From contig JBFGZS010000008.1 in the NCBI GenBank assembly GCA_041586615.1, positions 23,161 to 87,160 on the forward strand: DNA of 64,000 nt, in the 5' to 3' direction. Positions 8,910 through 17,304 of this stretch are shown piece after piece (the first letter of the stretch is position 1; every line of letters starts with the position of its first letter). This stretch comes from Motiliproteus sp041586615. Lineage in GTDB: Bacteria > Pseudomonadota > Gammaproteobacteria > Pseudomonadales > Balneatricaceae. The notes beneath the pieces were generated by a model that saw only the letters and a list, made by a program, of their open reading frames with translations, searched no databases and was not told the DNA's origin. Position numbers and translations under genes: made by a program.

Positions 8910-8957
8910 TTACCTGCTTACCTGCTTACCTGCTTACCTGCTTACCTGCTTACCTGC
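8910..8957. repeat. 8-bp tandem repeat, six units of TTACCTGC
   Basis: Six identical consecutive copies of TTACCTGC lie between the terminator and the promoter region of the binding-protein gene. The unit is not a multiple of three and no supported gene crosses it. The copies are perfect, which suggests recent expansion. Confidence 0.9.
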
Positions 8958-9087
8958 CTGATATCTATCCGCCCACCCCAACGTGTTGAATGTAGACATT
9001 AACAGGTATGTAATGGTTTTTTTAAGGGCGGGGGCTTGCTTTAGGGTCTAGACTGAATATCACAGGAAAAACAAGGAATGTTGCGAA

Positions 9088-10125
9088 ATGATTAAAAAGC
9101 TTACTGTCGCCAGCGCTGTTTTGTTGGCATTAATAATCGTTTCGCTTGCCTGGTGGTCGACCACAGCGAAGGTGGAGGAAGGGCTGAAGACAACCGGCCT
9201 GCCGATGAAGGTTGGCCGCTATTACTGGCCGGGCCAGTATTGGATAGAAATCGCCGATAACAAGGGCTGGTTTGCAGCGGCCGGCCTGAATGTTGAGCTT
9301 GTCGATACTAACCCCGACTATTACGGCTCCTTGCGGGATACGGCTGAGGGCAAAATAGACGTCAATAACATCCCCCTGTTTGACCTTATACATTTTAACG
9401 CCGCAGGATCCGATCTGGTGCTGGTCATCAACGCCGATAACTCTGCCGGCGCAGAGGCCATTGTCGCGAAGCCCGCTATTGCAACCCTAGCGGACTTGAA
9501 AGGGAAAACCATTGGCGTTGAACAGGGCAGCTATACGGAATACATACTGGATACGGTATTAAGACAGCATGGATTAAGCCCCGCTGATGTGACTAAAGTA
9601 GCGATCGCCAGTGAGCAGGCGGCTGAGCAGTTCGGCAAAGGCAAGCTGGATGCTATTGTCACATGGGAGCCTATTGTCACGACGGCGATAGAACAGTGGC
9701 ATGGCCGAAAGCTCTTTGATACCGCAGAGATTCCCGGCATATCCCCCAATGGTCAGGCTTTCCATCGCAGCTTTATTAAACAAAGGCCCGCTGACGTACA
9801 GGCCTATGTCAACACCTGGCACAAGACGACGCAATTTATCAGGGAACATCCGGATGAGGCGTTCGCCATCATAGCCGGTATCTACGCGGTCACGCCGGAC
9901 GAGGCGCAGGCGTTTGCGGGCTTGGAGCATATACTGGATCTTCGCGAAAACCTGTCCGCCTTCTCTTATGGCGCGGGATTTGAATCGCTGCACGGCGTGG
10001 CTAAACGTACGAATAAATTCCTGATTGATAAAGGGGCAACAACAAAGCGGCTGGACAGTACCGGCTTTATTGACGCTTCCTTCCTCCGCACCCTGCAGCA
10101 TGCTTTGCAGCAGGAGGCACTATGA
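9088..10125 (+). CDS. Periplasmic substrate-binding protein, NitT/TauT (NMT1) type, without a permease
   Basis: This 345-aa solute-binding protein belongs to the family that binds nitrate, sulfonates, thiamine precursors and similar ligands. Residues 5-24 form a hydrophobic signal or anchor helix. The mature part begins with a typical family II opening (MKVGRYYWPGQYWIEIADNKGWF), and the middle holds LKGKTIGVEQGSYTEYILDTVL. No ABC permease or ATPase gene is next to it. Instead it overlaps by four bases the gene for a membrane GGDEF-EAL protein. The likely role is therefore ligand recognition for signalling rather than import. That is inference from gene order; the ligand is unknown. Confidence 0.82.
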   Translation: MIKKLTVASAVLLALIIVSLAWWSTTAKVEEGLKTTGLPMKVGRYYWPGQYWIEIADNKGWFAAAGLNVELVDTNPDYYGSLRDTAEGKIDVNNIPLFDLIHFNAAGSDLVLVINADNSAGAEAIVAKPAIATLADLKGKTIGVEQGSYTEYILDTVLRQHGLSPADVTKVAIASEQAAEQFGKGKLDAIVTWEPIVTTAIEQWHGRKLFDTAEIPGISPNGQAFHRSFIKQRPADVQAYVNTWHKTTQFIREHPDEAFAIIAGIYAVTPDEAQAFAGLEHILDLRENLSAFSYGAGFESLHGVAKRTNKFLIDKGATTKRLDSTGFIDASFLRTLQHALQQEAL

Positions 10126-12929
10126 GATTTGCAACCAGGATCACCCTATCAGCGGCAATCGTGTCGCTGATTGCCGTGCCGGCGCTGGTTTTTGGCATTT
10201 ATTATTCCGCCAGAACTGTACTTCAGACAAGCATTGCCAACCATCATATGGAAATTGTTCGGCATCAAATGCAGACCATTGACCGCGCCCTCTATATCGC
10301 TTACCGGGATATCCAGATGATCGCTGAAGACAATGTGATTCAGGAGTTTCTGGGGCCTGGTGAACAGCCACAAGAGCGGATCTCAAGTCGGGCCGTCGAC
10401 GAGCTGGAAGAACTTGTCGACCTGAGTGGGCCCTGGGACCGGTTAATGGTGATTGACGCAGCGGGCTCAATCCTCGTGTCGACCGATAAAGACCGCGTTG
10501 GAAAACAGATAGCGGGGTTTCCGGCAAGCAGTGCCGCCTATTACAACGCCCTCAAGGGCAAGACGCACTATACCGACCTGGCGTTGCCCGGGAAAGCCGA
10601 CAGGGCCACGGTGATATTTGCCGCGCCGATTAGAAGTGAGCGGGGATACAGTTCTATTCACGGTGTGGTACTCGGTCACTTTGCCTGGCCCGTGGTCCTG
10701 CAGGCGCTGGATGAAATAGCCCCGCCGACCATGGCGCGCCTTATTAACAAGCAGGGCATAACCATCGCTGTCCCCTCAGCCCATCAGAACCAACAGCACA
10801 ATTACGCCGTGCAGGATCTGAAAAAAAGCCCGCTGGTAAATGGTCATTCGAGGCGTGCTGTTGTTGAGGCAGGCTCACATGAAACGCACGGGCCTGTAAT
10901 GGCCGTCACCACTCATCAGCAAGGCCTTTTCGGCTATAAAGGCAGCGACTGGCGTCTGCGGTTGGAAATTCCCCTTGAAAAGGCGCTAGCGCCGGTAAAC
11001 CGGCTGGCAAAAAAGATCGCCACCTTCGCGGTGATGGTGATGATAGTTCTGCTGGCGGTCCTCTATTACCTCGGCAGATTGCTTGCCCGACCGGTAGAGA
11101 GGTTGACTAACACAGTAGAGGAGGTTGCGCGCGGTAATCTGACAAAAAAAGCCGAGGTAACCACAAAGGATGAAGTCGGAGAGCTGGCTTTATCATTCAA
11201 CAGGATGACTGAATCTCTGCAGAACACAACTGTCTCAAAGGATCATGTCGATAATATCCTGAACACTATGCTCAATACGCTCATCGTCGTCAATGCGGAT
11301 GGCAACATTGCCTCAGCGAACCGGGCCGCTCTCCACTTGCTGGGCTATGAAGAAAAAGAGCTGATCGGTCAACCCATGGACATCTTTCTTGCCAAACCAG
11401 CAGCCAGTGATCAGGGAAATAGACTCGATGCTTTCATCAACAAAGGCGCTATTGCCACTGTTGAGAAGACCTATCTTTGCAAGGACGGTCGCGAGGTAGC
11501 GATGCTATTTTCCGGCTCGCGGATATACGATGACGACGGCAAGGTTAAGAGCCTTGTCTGTGCAGGCACTGACATCAGCGAGCGCAAGAGGGCCGAGGAG
11601 ATCATTCTTCACCAGGCGCACTTTGATGCGCTAACGGGCTTACCCAATCGCTTCCTCTCGCTTGATCGCCTGTCGCAACTACTCGCCGAAGCGCAGCGCA
11701 ATCATGCATTTGTTGCGGTGCTGTTCCTGGATCTCGACGACTTTAAAAAAATCAATGATTCACTGGGTCATGAAACGGGCGATAAGCTCTTGATTGAGGC
11801 GGCACATCGTTTACGCAGCGTCGTGCGCGTGGGAGATACGGTAGGCCGACTCGGCGGTGATGAGTTTATCATTATGGTCGGAGGGCTCGAGGGTACGGAT
11901 GACGTTCCCCACCTGATCAGCAATCTTCTCGCTAGCATTAGAGATGTTTTTATCATCGACAACCGGGAATTGACTCTCAGCACCAGTATCGGTATCGCTA
12001 TCTATCCGAACGATGGCGGCAGCCCATCTGAACTTCTTAGTAACGCGGATTCAGCCATGTATCATGCCAAGGGGCTGGGGCGTGATACCTATACCTACTT
12101 TACCGAAGCGATGAATCGAAAGGTTTCCCGGCGGCTAGCCCTCGAAGAGCAGATGCGCGGAGCGCTGGAACGTAATGAATTCAGACTGCTCTATCCACCG
12201 CTGGTGGAAATCTGCAGTCACCGTATTATCGGTGTCGAGGCCTTGCTGCGATGGCGTAATCCGGTTCTGGATGAGGTCTACCCCGACGAGTTTATTGCTG
12301 TCGCCGAAAAAACAGGGCTGATTGTACCTATAGGGAAATTTGTGCTGACGCAAGCTCTGGGCATGACCGCCCGCTGGCAACAGAATTGTGACCCTATGTT
12401 CCGCATAGCCGTTAACCTGTCTCCTCGCCAGATCCGTGATAGCAATCTGGTTAATTTCATCGAAAAATCGCTAGAACAACTCAGGATTCCTCCTGCATCC
12501 CTTGAATTGGAAATTACCGAAGGCGTTTTGATGGACGGTCATAAATATGTGGATGATACGCTTAGCGCCTTAGGTATGTTGAGTGTGGGAATAGCGATGG
12601 ATGATTTTGGTACGGGTTATTCCTCGCTGAGTTACCTGCGCAATTACCCCTTCGATACATTGAAAATAGACCGTAGTTTCGTGAGTGGTATAACAGAAAA
12701 CTCAGCCAATAGGGAGCTCGTCCATGCGACTATTGCTATGGCGCATAGTCTGGGTTTAGAAGTAGTCGCTGAAGGTGTCGAAACCGTGGAGCAGCTGGCA
12801 TATTTAACCGCACAGGGCTGCGAATATGCGCAAGGATACTTTTTCAGTAAGCCGGTATCCTCAGAAGAGATAACAGAGATGCTAATCAGGCAAGGATCGC
12901 GACGCGATACTCATCTAATAGGCTATTAA
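10122..12929 (+). CDS. Membrane Cache-HAMP-PAS-GGDEF-EAL c-di-GMP signalling protein
   Basis: This 935-aa sensor is predicted to make and/or degrade cyclic di-GMP. Order: TM1 (8-28), a periplasmic Cache-like sensor (about 35-290), TM2 (about 297-318), HAMP (318-370), PAS (375-490), GGDEF (500-660) and EAL (670-925). The diguanylate cyclase motif GGDEF is intact at 578-582. The EAL domain has EALLRW at 706-711, DDFGTGYSSL and VVAEGVET. One oddity is that the usual YQP near the EAL start reads YPP (LLYPPLVEI), losing a Gln normally close to the substrate. It overlaps the binding-protein gene (ATGA), so the two are translated together. Domain calls are firm; the net enzyme activity is not predictable. 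Confidence 0.9.
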   Translation: MRFATRITLSAAIVSLIAVPALVFGIYYSARTVLQTSIANHHMEIVRHQMQTIDRALYIAYRDIQMIAEDNVIQEFLGPGEQPQERISSRAVDELEELVDLSGPWDRLMVIDAAGSILVSTDKDRVGKQIAGFPASSAAYYNALKGKTHYTDLALPGKADRATVIFAAPIRSERGYSSIHGVVLGHFAWPVVLQALDEIAPPTMARLINKQGITIAVPSAHQNQQHNYAVQDLKKSPLVNGHSRRAVVEAGSHETHGPVMAVTTHQQGLFGYKGSDWRLRLEIPLEKALAPVNRLAKKIATFAVMVMIVLLAVLYYLGRLLARPVERLTNTVEEVARGNLTKKAEVTTKDEVGELALSFNRMTESLQNTTVSKDHVDNILNTMLNTLIVVNADGNIASANRAALHLLGYEEKELIGQPMDIFLAKPAASDQGNRLDAFINKGAIATVEKTYLCKDGREVAMLFSGSRIYDDDGKVKSLVCAGTDISERKRAEEIILHQAHFDALTGLPNRFLSLDRLSQLLAEAQRNHAFVAVLFLDLDDFKKINDSLGHETGDKLLIEAAHRLRSVVRVGDTVGRLGGDEFIIMVGGLEGTDDVPHLISNLLASIRDVFIIDNRELTLSTSIGIAIYPNDGGSPSELLSNADSAMYHAKGLGRDTYTYFTEAMNRKVSRRLALEEQMRGALERNEFRLLYPPLVEICSHRIIGVEALLRWRNPVLDEVYPDEFIAVAEKTGLIVPIGKFVLTQALGMTARWQQNCDPMFRIAVNLSPRQIRDSNLVNFIEKSLEQLRIPPASLELEITEGVLMDGHKYVDDTLSALGMLSVGIAMDDFGTGYSSLSYLRNYPFDTLKIDRSFVSGITENSANRELVHATIAMAHSLGLEVVAEGVETVEQLAYLTAQGCEYAQGYFFSKPVSSEEITEMLIRQGSRRDTHLIGY

Positions 12930-12941
12930 CCTGGTATTAAA

Positions 12942-13096
12942 TAACCTGGCATCAAAATACCGTCTCATTCGGTCTTTTGATGCCGACAAGGCCGGCGCCT
13001 GTCGGTCCTTGTCTCACGTGGCTTTATGCCACGGCGCTTCATTCATGAACCGCCTATTAAGGCGATATTTTTTGCCCGGTATTAAGCTGCCGCCTT
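12942..13096 (+). repeat. Dispersed hairpin repeat R1, complete copy
   Basis: This full-length R1 element is made of five successive stem-loops: CATCAAAA/TTTTGATG, ACAAGG/CCTTGT, CGTGGC/GCCACG, a stem around ATTCATGAA flanked by GGCG/CGCC, and an AAGGCG/CGCCTT type stem. It lies between the GGDEF-EAL gene and the antiporter operon. The family has other copies at 21086, 36956, 52080, 56782 and 63703. Confidence 0.85.
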
Positions 13097-13310
13097 CATG
13101 CCGGGCTAAACGCTATTCTCCGTGGAAAAGCCGATGATGAGAGAAGTGATCACTCGCTAACTATCTAGCTATGGCTACCTAGCCCACAAGGGGAATTGCA
13201 TGTTTTCTGTACGCATCGGTTAATCTGCAACCCGCTGATCCGCTTGAAGACGAAATCTGCACAGGTTACGCTCCTGTCTTGGAATGTGGCTAGCGGTTAG
13301 CTATTGTTAT

Positions 13311-13340
13311 GCACCATTCTCGGGTGAATGAGGATGGTGC
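13311..13340 (+). promoter_or_regulatory. Hairpin directly before the ribosome binding site of the antiporter operon
   Basis: An 11-bp stem GCACCATTCTC / GAGGATGGTGC (one G-T wobble) with an 8-base loop ends one base before TAAGGAAG, the likely ribosome binding site of mnhE. It could be a leader structure affecting translation. The stretch 13097-13310 before it holds nothing recognised. Confidence 0.45.
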
Positions 13341-13357
13341 TAAGGAAGTCCTAATCT

Positions 13358-13843
13358 GTGTGGTATAGATACGTTATGAAACATACTGTTAGCCTTGCGC
13401 TCGTGCTGGCCGCCATTTGGTTGTTGAATTCTGGCCACTATACCCCGCTGATTATTGGCTTGGGCGTCGTCTCCATCCTGCTGGTGATCGCCGTCGTGCA
13501 CCTGATGGATGTTGTCGACCATGAGTCGCAACCGATCCACTTGACGCGACGTTTTTTCCCCTATTGGGCCTGGTTGCTCAAGGAGTTGGTGCTCTCCAAT
13601 ATCGATGTGGCGAAGCGTATTTTGAAGGGAAGGGCGGCGATTCATCCGGTTGTCGGGACCCTGAAGACCTCGCAAAAAACCGATATGGGCCGGGTGATCT
13701 ATGCCAACTCGATCACGCTGACGCCCGGTACCGTCGCCATCGATCTGAACGATCACAGTGTCACCGTGCATGCCCTCACGCGCGAAGGATTGCAGGCCTT
13801 GCAAGCGGGAGAGATGGACCGACGTGTTACGGAGATAGAATAG
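13358..13843 (+). CDS. mnhE: Multisubunit Na+/H+ antiporter subunit MnhE/MrpE
   Basis: This is a small membrane subunit of a cation/proton antiporter of the Mrp/Mnh group. The first half has two hydrophobic helices (SLALVLAAIWLLNSG and PLIIGLGVVSILLVIAVVHLMDVVDHES). The second half is a soluble domain with the family stretch ANSITLTPGTVAIDLNDHSVTVHAL. GTG 13358 lies nine bases after AAGGAAG (13342-13348) and is preferred. ATG 13376, giving MKHTVSL, is the alternative and matches the usual family N terminus but lacks a nearby ribosome binding site. It is the first gene of a nine-gene operon. Na+/H+ exchange or pH homeostasis is inferred from the family. Confidence 0.9.
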   Translation: MWYRYVMKHTVSLALVLAAIWLLNSGHYTPLIIGLGVVSILLVIAVVHLMDVVDHESQPIHLTRRFFPYWAWLLKELVLSNIDVAKRILKGRAAIHPVVGTLKTSQKTDMGRVIYANSITLTPGTVAIDLNDHSVTVHALTREGLQALQAGEMDRRVTEIE

Positions 13844-13845
13844 TG

Positions 13846-14124
13846 ATGGGAATTTCGATGTTTAGCGTGACGACAGTAGCGATCCTGGTCTCGATGATCC
13901 TGGCGATTACGCGCGCCTTCCTGGGACCGTCGCTCTATGACCGAGTGCTGGCGATCAATGTATTGGGAACCAAGACCGTACTGCTGATTGCGGTGCTGGG
14001 CTTCTTGATGGGGCGTCCCGAGTTCTTGGATATCGCCTTGCTCTATGCGTTGATCAATTTTATCAGCATCATCGGGCTTATGCGCTTTTTCGAGTACAGC
14101 AGTAGCCGCCAGGAGGAGAAATAA
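13846..14124 (+). CDS. mnhF: Antiporter subunit MnhF/MrpF
   Basis: This 92-aa membrane protein has three helices and the family signature RAFLGPSLYDRVLAINVLGTKTV after the first helix, then ALLYALINFISIIGLMRFFE. It belongs to the small-subunit group (E, F, G) of Mrp-type antiporters, whose individual roles are not well defined. ATG 13846 lies three bases after the mnhE stop; an in-frame GTG directly precedes it at 13843. GGAG at about 13831 serves as ribosome binding site. The stop overlaps the mnhG start. Confidence 0.92.
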   Translation: MGISMFSVTTVAILVSMILAITRAFLGPSLYDRVLAINVLGTKTVLLIAVLGFLMGRPEFLDIALLYALINFISIIGLMRFFEYSSSRQEEK

Positions 14125-14465
14125 TGACCGTTCTCCTGGATCTTCTGAGTTGGGTTGCGCTCCTGCTGGGGAGCTTTTTCCTGATTGTGGGTAGCGTTGG
14201 TCTGTTACGGTTTCCCGATTTTTTTACCCGTATGCATGCCGCCGGCGTGACCGATAGTCTGGGGGCCGGGTTGATCCTGTTCGGCCTGATGTTCCAGGTC
14301 GACGGCCAATGGATAGTGCTGTTCAAACTGCTGTCCATCCTGTTCTTTATCTGGTTGACCAGCCCGGCCTCCAGTCATGCACTGGCCAAGGCGGCATTAC
14401 ATCACAACCAGCAGCCGCTGCTCGGCGATGAGGTCAGGAACAGGAAGCAAGCCGCTAATGAATAA
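14124..14465 (+). CDS. mnhG: Antiporter subunit MnhG/MrpG
   Basis: This 113-aa subunit has three predicted helices and the conserved GSVGLLRFPDFFTRMHAAGVTDSLGA stretch typical of MrpG. A polar C-terminal tail of about 30 residues follows the last helix. The ATG overlaps the mnhF stop by one base, with AGGAGGAG just upstream. It completes the E-F-G block, which in this operon comes first rather than last as in the canonical A-to-G order of Bacillus-type mrp operons. Confidence 0.92.
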   Translation: MTVLLDLLSWVALLLGSFFLIVGSVGLLRFPDFFTRMHAAGVTDSLGAGLILFGLMFQVDGQWIVLFKLLSILFFIWLTSPASSHALAKAALHHNQQPLLGDEVRNRKQAANE

Positions 14466-14474
14466 TCAAGGAGA

Positions 14475-15479
14475 GTGACCATCGAATTTCTAGTCGATAT
14501 CGTGCTGCTTGGCCTATTGGCCCTGACAGCGATTGCGATTCATAAAACGCGGGATCTGTTTGCCTCCATCATGCTGACCGGCATCTATAGCCTGTTGTCC
14601 GCGCTCTTTTTTATCGTGATGGATGCCGTGGATGTCGCCTTTACCGAGGCGGCGGTGGGCGCCGGTATCTCAACCCTGTTGATGCTCTCCTGTATGCCGC
14701 TGGTTAAAAAGCAGGAACAGCCTTCACGGCATCACCGGCCGCTTGGGCTGGTGGTGGTGACACTTACCGGCGCGCTGCTGATCTATGGCACCATGGATAT
14801 GCCGCCGTTTGGCTCGGTTGATGATCCGATACAGCAACATGTGGCGCCACGTTATCTGCATCAGTCCATGGACGAGGTCGGGTTACCCAATGTGGTGACT
14901 TCGGTGCTGGCCAGTTACCGCGGCTTTGATACCTTTGGTGAAACGGTGGTGATCCTGACCGCGGGTATCGGTGTGCTGGCGCTGCTCGGCTTTCGCCGCA
15001 GCAGGGCGCAAGAGATGCAACACCGCGTTCCGGCGATGCAGCAGCATATGATCCTGCGTATTATCAGCAAGTTGTTGATCCCGCCTATTCTGATCTTTGC
15101 TTTCTATGTTCAGTTCCATGGCGACTTCGGCCCCGGCGGTGGCTTTCAGGCGGGGGCGATCTTCGCGGCGGCGATTATTCTCTATACGATGCTGTTTGGT
15201 CTGAGCACCGCGCGCCAAGTCTTCCGTGAGCGCTATATTCATCTGCTGGCGGCCGTGGGGGTGTTGATCTATGGCGCTGTTGGCATTGCCTCCATGCTGG
15301 CCGGTAAAAATTTTCTCGACTACGACGCCCTGGCGGCGAACCCGTTAACCGGCCAGCACGTGGGTATTTTGCTGGTCGAGCTGGGCGTCGGCATCACTGT
15401 CGCTGCGGTGATGATCATCATCTTCTACACCTTCTCGGGTCGGCTGGATAAAGACGACCATAAGGAGCCGGAATCATGA
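14475..15479 (+). CDS. mnhB: Antiporter subunit: DUF4040 (MrpA C-terminal-like) fused to MnhB
   Basis: This 334-aa membrane protein carries two modules. Residues 1-80 resemble the DUF4040 module (HKTRDLFASIMLTGIYSLLSALFFIVMDAVDVAFTEAAVGAG), which in canonical Mrp is part of the C-terminal end of the large A subunit. Residues about 190-325 are the MnhB domain with FYVQFHGDFGPGGGFQAGAI. A linker with a further helix joins them. It starts with GTG 14475 behind AAGGAGA. Separation of this module from a NuoL-like A subunit resembles the archaeal membrane-bound hydrogenase modules rather than classic MrpA. The assignment of both domains is solid. Confidence 0.88.
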   Translation: MTIEFLVDIVLLGLLALTAIAIHKTRDLFASIMLTGIYSLLSALFFIVMDAVDVAFTEAAVGAGISTLLMLSCMPLVKKQEQPSRHHRPLGLVVVTLTGALLIYGTMDMPPFGSVDDPIQQHVAPRYLHQSMDEVGLPNVVTSVLASYRGFDTFGETVVILTAGIGVLALLGFRRSRAQEMQHRVPAMQQHMILRIISKLLIPPILIFAFYVQFHGDFGPGGGFQAGAIFAAAIILYTMLFGLSTARQVFRERYIHLLAAVGVLIYGAVGIASMLAGKNFLDYDALAANPLTGQHVGILLVELGVGITVAAVMIIIFYTFSGRLDKDDHKEPES

Positions 15480-15832
15480 GTTATCTCCTGCAGTACAACT
15501 ATTGGATTGTTATGGTGCTGATGATGATTGGCTTCTATATCGTTATCTCCCACGGCAATCTGGTGAAGAAACTGCTGGGGCTGTCCATCTTCCAGACCTC
15601 GGTTTTTATTCTCTATATCAGCATGGGCAAGGTCGAGGGGGGCACGGCGCCTATTTTAGACGAGGGTATTGTTCTTTACTCCAACCCGCTTCCCCATGTA
15701 TTGATCCTGACCGCCATTGTTGTCGGCATCGCGACGACCGCCTTGGGGCTGGCCCTGGTCGTGCGTATCAGCGAGAGTTACGGCAGCATCGAAGAGGACG
15801 ACATACAGAAAATGGATAACGAACAGTGTTAA
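15476..15832 (+). CDS. mnhC: Antiporter subunit MnhC/MrpC (NuoK-like)
   Basis: This 118-aa subunit is homologous to complex I NuoK. It has three helices, with the conserved YIVISHGNLVKKLLGLSIFQTSVFILYISMG and the PLPHVLILTAIVVGIATTALGLAL segment. The ATG overlaps the preceding stop (ATGA), and the gene end overlaps the GTG of the next one, as expected for tightly coupled complex subunits. An acidic C-terminal tail (SIEEDDIQKMDNE) faces the cytoplasm by analogy with the family. Confidence 0.93.
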   Translation: MSYLLQYNYWIVMVLMMIGFYIVISHGNLVKKLLGLSIFQTSVFILYISMGKVEGGTAPILDEGIVLYSNPLPHVLILTAIVVGIATTALGLALVVRISESYGSIEEDDIQKMDNEQC

Positions 15833-17304
15833 GCCAGTTACCGATACTCCAGGTTATTCTGCCGCTGATGGCGGCTCCCCTCTGTCTGATTGTACGCGAG
15901 CCGCGATTGGTCTGGCTTTTTTCGCTGCTGACCTCGGCCTTGACCCTGGGCATCAGCATCCTGTTGTTACAGCAAGTGCTTCACGAGGGCACGCTGAGTT
16001 ATGCCTTGGGTGGCTGGCAGCCACCGTGGGGGATCGAGTACCGCATCGACCCCCTTAATGCCTTCGTCCTGCTGCTGGTCTCGCTGCTCAGTTTCGTCGT
16101 GTTGCTGGCCGCGCATACCAGTATCACACGGGAGATCGCACCGGAAAAACAGACCTACTTTTACATGGCTTTTTTGCTCTGTATGGCGGGGTTTCTGGGT
16201 ATCGTCGCCACCGGCGATGCGTTCAACGTTTTTGTCTTCCTGGAAATTTCGGCACTGGCTACCTATACCCTGATCGCCCTGGGGAGCGACCGGCGAGCGC
16301 TGTGGGCGTCCTACCAATACCTGATCATGGGGACTATCGGTGCCACCTTTATCCTGATCGGCATCGGCCTGATGTACATGATGACCGGTACCCTTAACAT
16401 GCACGACTTGGCGCAACGCCTACCCGCGGTGGCCGGTACCCGAACCCTGTTTACCGCCTTCGCCTTCTTTATCGTGGGTGTCTGCCTCAAGCTGGCCCTG
16501 TTCCCGCTGCATCTGTGGCTGCCCAATGCCTACGCCTATGCGCCATCCATTGTCAGCGCCTTTCTGGCAGCCACGGCGACCAAGGTGGCGATCTATCTGT
16601 TGCTGCGCTTTATCTTCACCGTCTTTGGGGTTGAATTCTCTCTGAACCATCTGCCGCTACAGACCATCTTGATGGCATTGGGGCTGGCCGGTGTCTTTAT
16701 GGCCTCGATCGTGGCTATCTACCAGCAGAACATGAAACGCCTGTTTGCCTACTCCAGCGTGGCGCAGATCGGCTATATGATCCTGGGCTTTTCTTTCGGC
16801 AGCGTCACCGGGCTGATGGCGACCCTGCTCCATCTGTTTAACCATGCGCTGATGAAGGGGGCGCTGTTCCTCGCCCTGGCCGGGATCTTCTACCGTCTCG
16901 GCAGCGTTGATCTGGATAAGATGCAGGGGCTGGCCAAGCGCATGCCCTACAGCATGGCCGCCATCGTCATTGGTGGTATCAGTTTGATCGGGGTGCCGCT
17001 TACCGTAGGTTTTGTCAGTAAATGGTATCTGGTACTGGCGGCCCTGGAATCCGGTTGGTGGCCGTTGGCGCTACTGGTGCTGGCCGGTTCATTGCTGGCG
17101 CTGGTTTATGTCTGGCGCTTTGTCGAAACGGTCTATTTTCAGCCGTTGTCCGAGGCGAATAGCCAGGTCAAGGAGGCGCCGCTGGGCATCTTGCTGCCCA
17201 CCTGGCTTCTGGTGGTGGCGAACGTCTACTTCGGTATCGATACCCAATTGACCGTCGGCGTCGCCCAAATCGCCGCACATAGCCTGTTTGGAAGTGCGTC
17301 ATGA
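15826..17304 (+). CDS. mnhD: Antiporter large subunit MnhD/MrpD, first copy
   Basis: This NuoN/M-like proton- or cation-translocating subunit has 492 aa and about 14 helices. The key charged residues of the family are visible: Glu in FVFLEISALATYTL, Lys in CLKLALFPLHLWLPNAY, and Lys in FLAATATKVAIYLLLR. It starts with GTG 15826 overlapping the mnhC stop. It is the first of three NuoL/M/N-type subunits in this operon and the one most like canonical MrpD. Na+ versus K+ preference cannot be read from the sequence. Confidence 0.92.
   Translation: MLSQLPILQVILPLMAAPLCLIVREPRLVWLFSLLTSALTLGISILLLQQVLHEGTLSYALGGWQPPWGIEYRIDPLNAFVLLLVSLLSFVVLLAAHTSITREIAPEKQTYFYMAFLLCMAGFLGIVATGDAFNVFVFLEISALATYTLIALGSDRRALWASYQYLIMGTIGATFILIGIGLMYMMTGTLNMHDLAQRLPAVAGTRTLFTAFAFFIVGVCLKLALFPLHLWLPNAYAYAPSIVSAFLAATATKVAIYLLLRFIFTVFGVEFSLNHLPLQTILMALGLAGVFMASIVAIYQQNMKRLFAYSSVAQIGYMILGFSFGSVTGLMATLLHLFNHALMKGALFLALAGIFYRLGSVDLDKMQGLAKRMPYSMAAIVIGGISLIGVPLTVGFVSKWYLVLAALESGWWPLALLVLAGSLLALVYVWRFVETVYFQPLSEANSQVKEAPLGILLPTWLLVVANVYFGIDTQLTVGVAQIAAHSLFGSAS

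Noticed and set aside
8790..9002. Small ORFs running through the TTACCTGC array
   Set aside because: They encode only repeated PAYLLTCL-type text from the tandem units and have no coding features.
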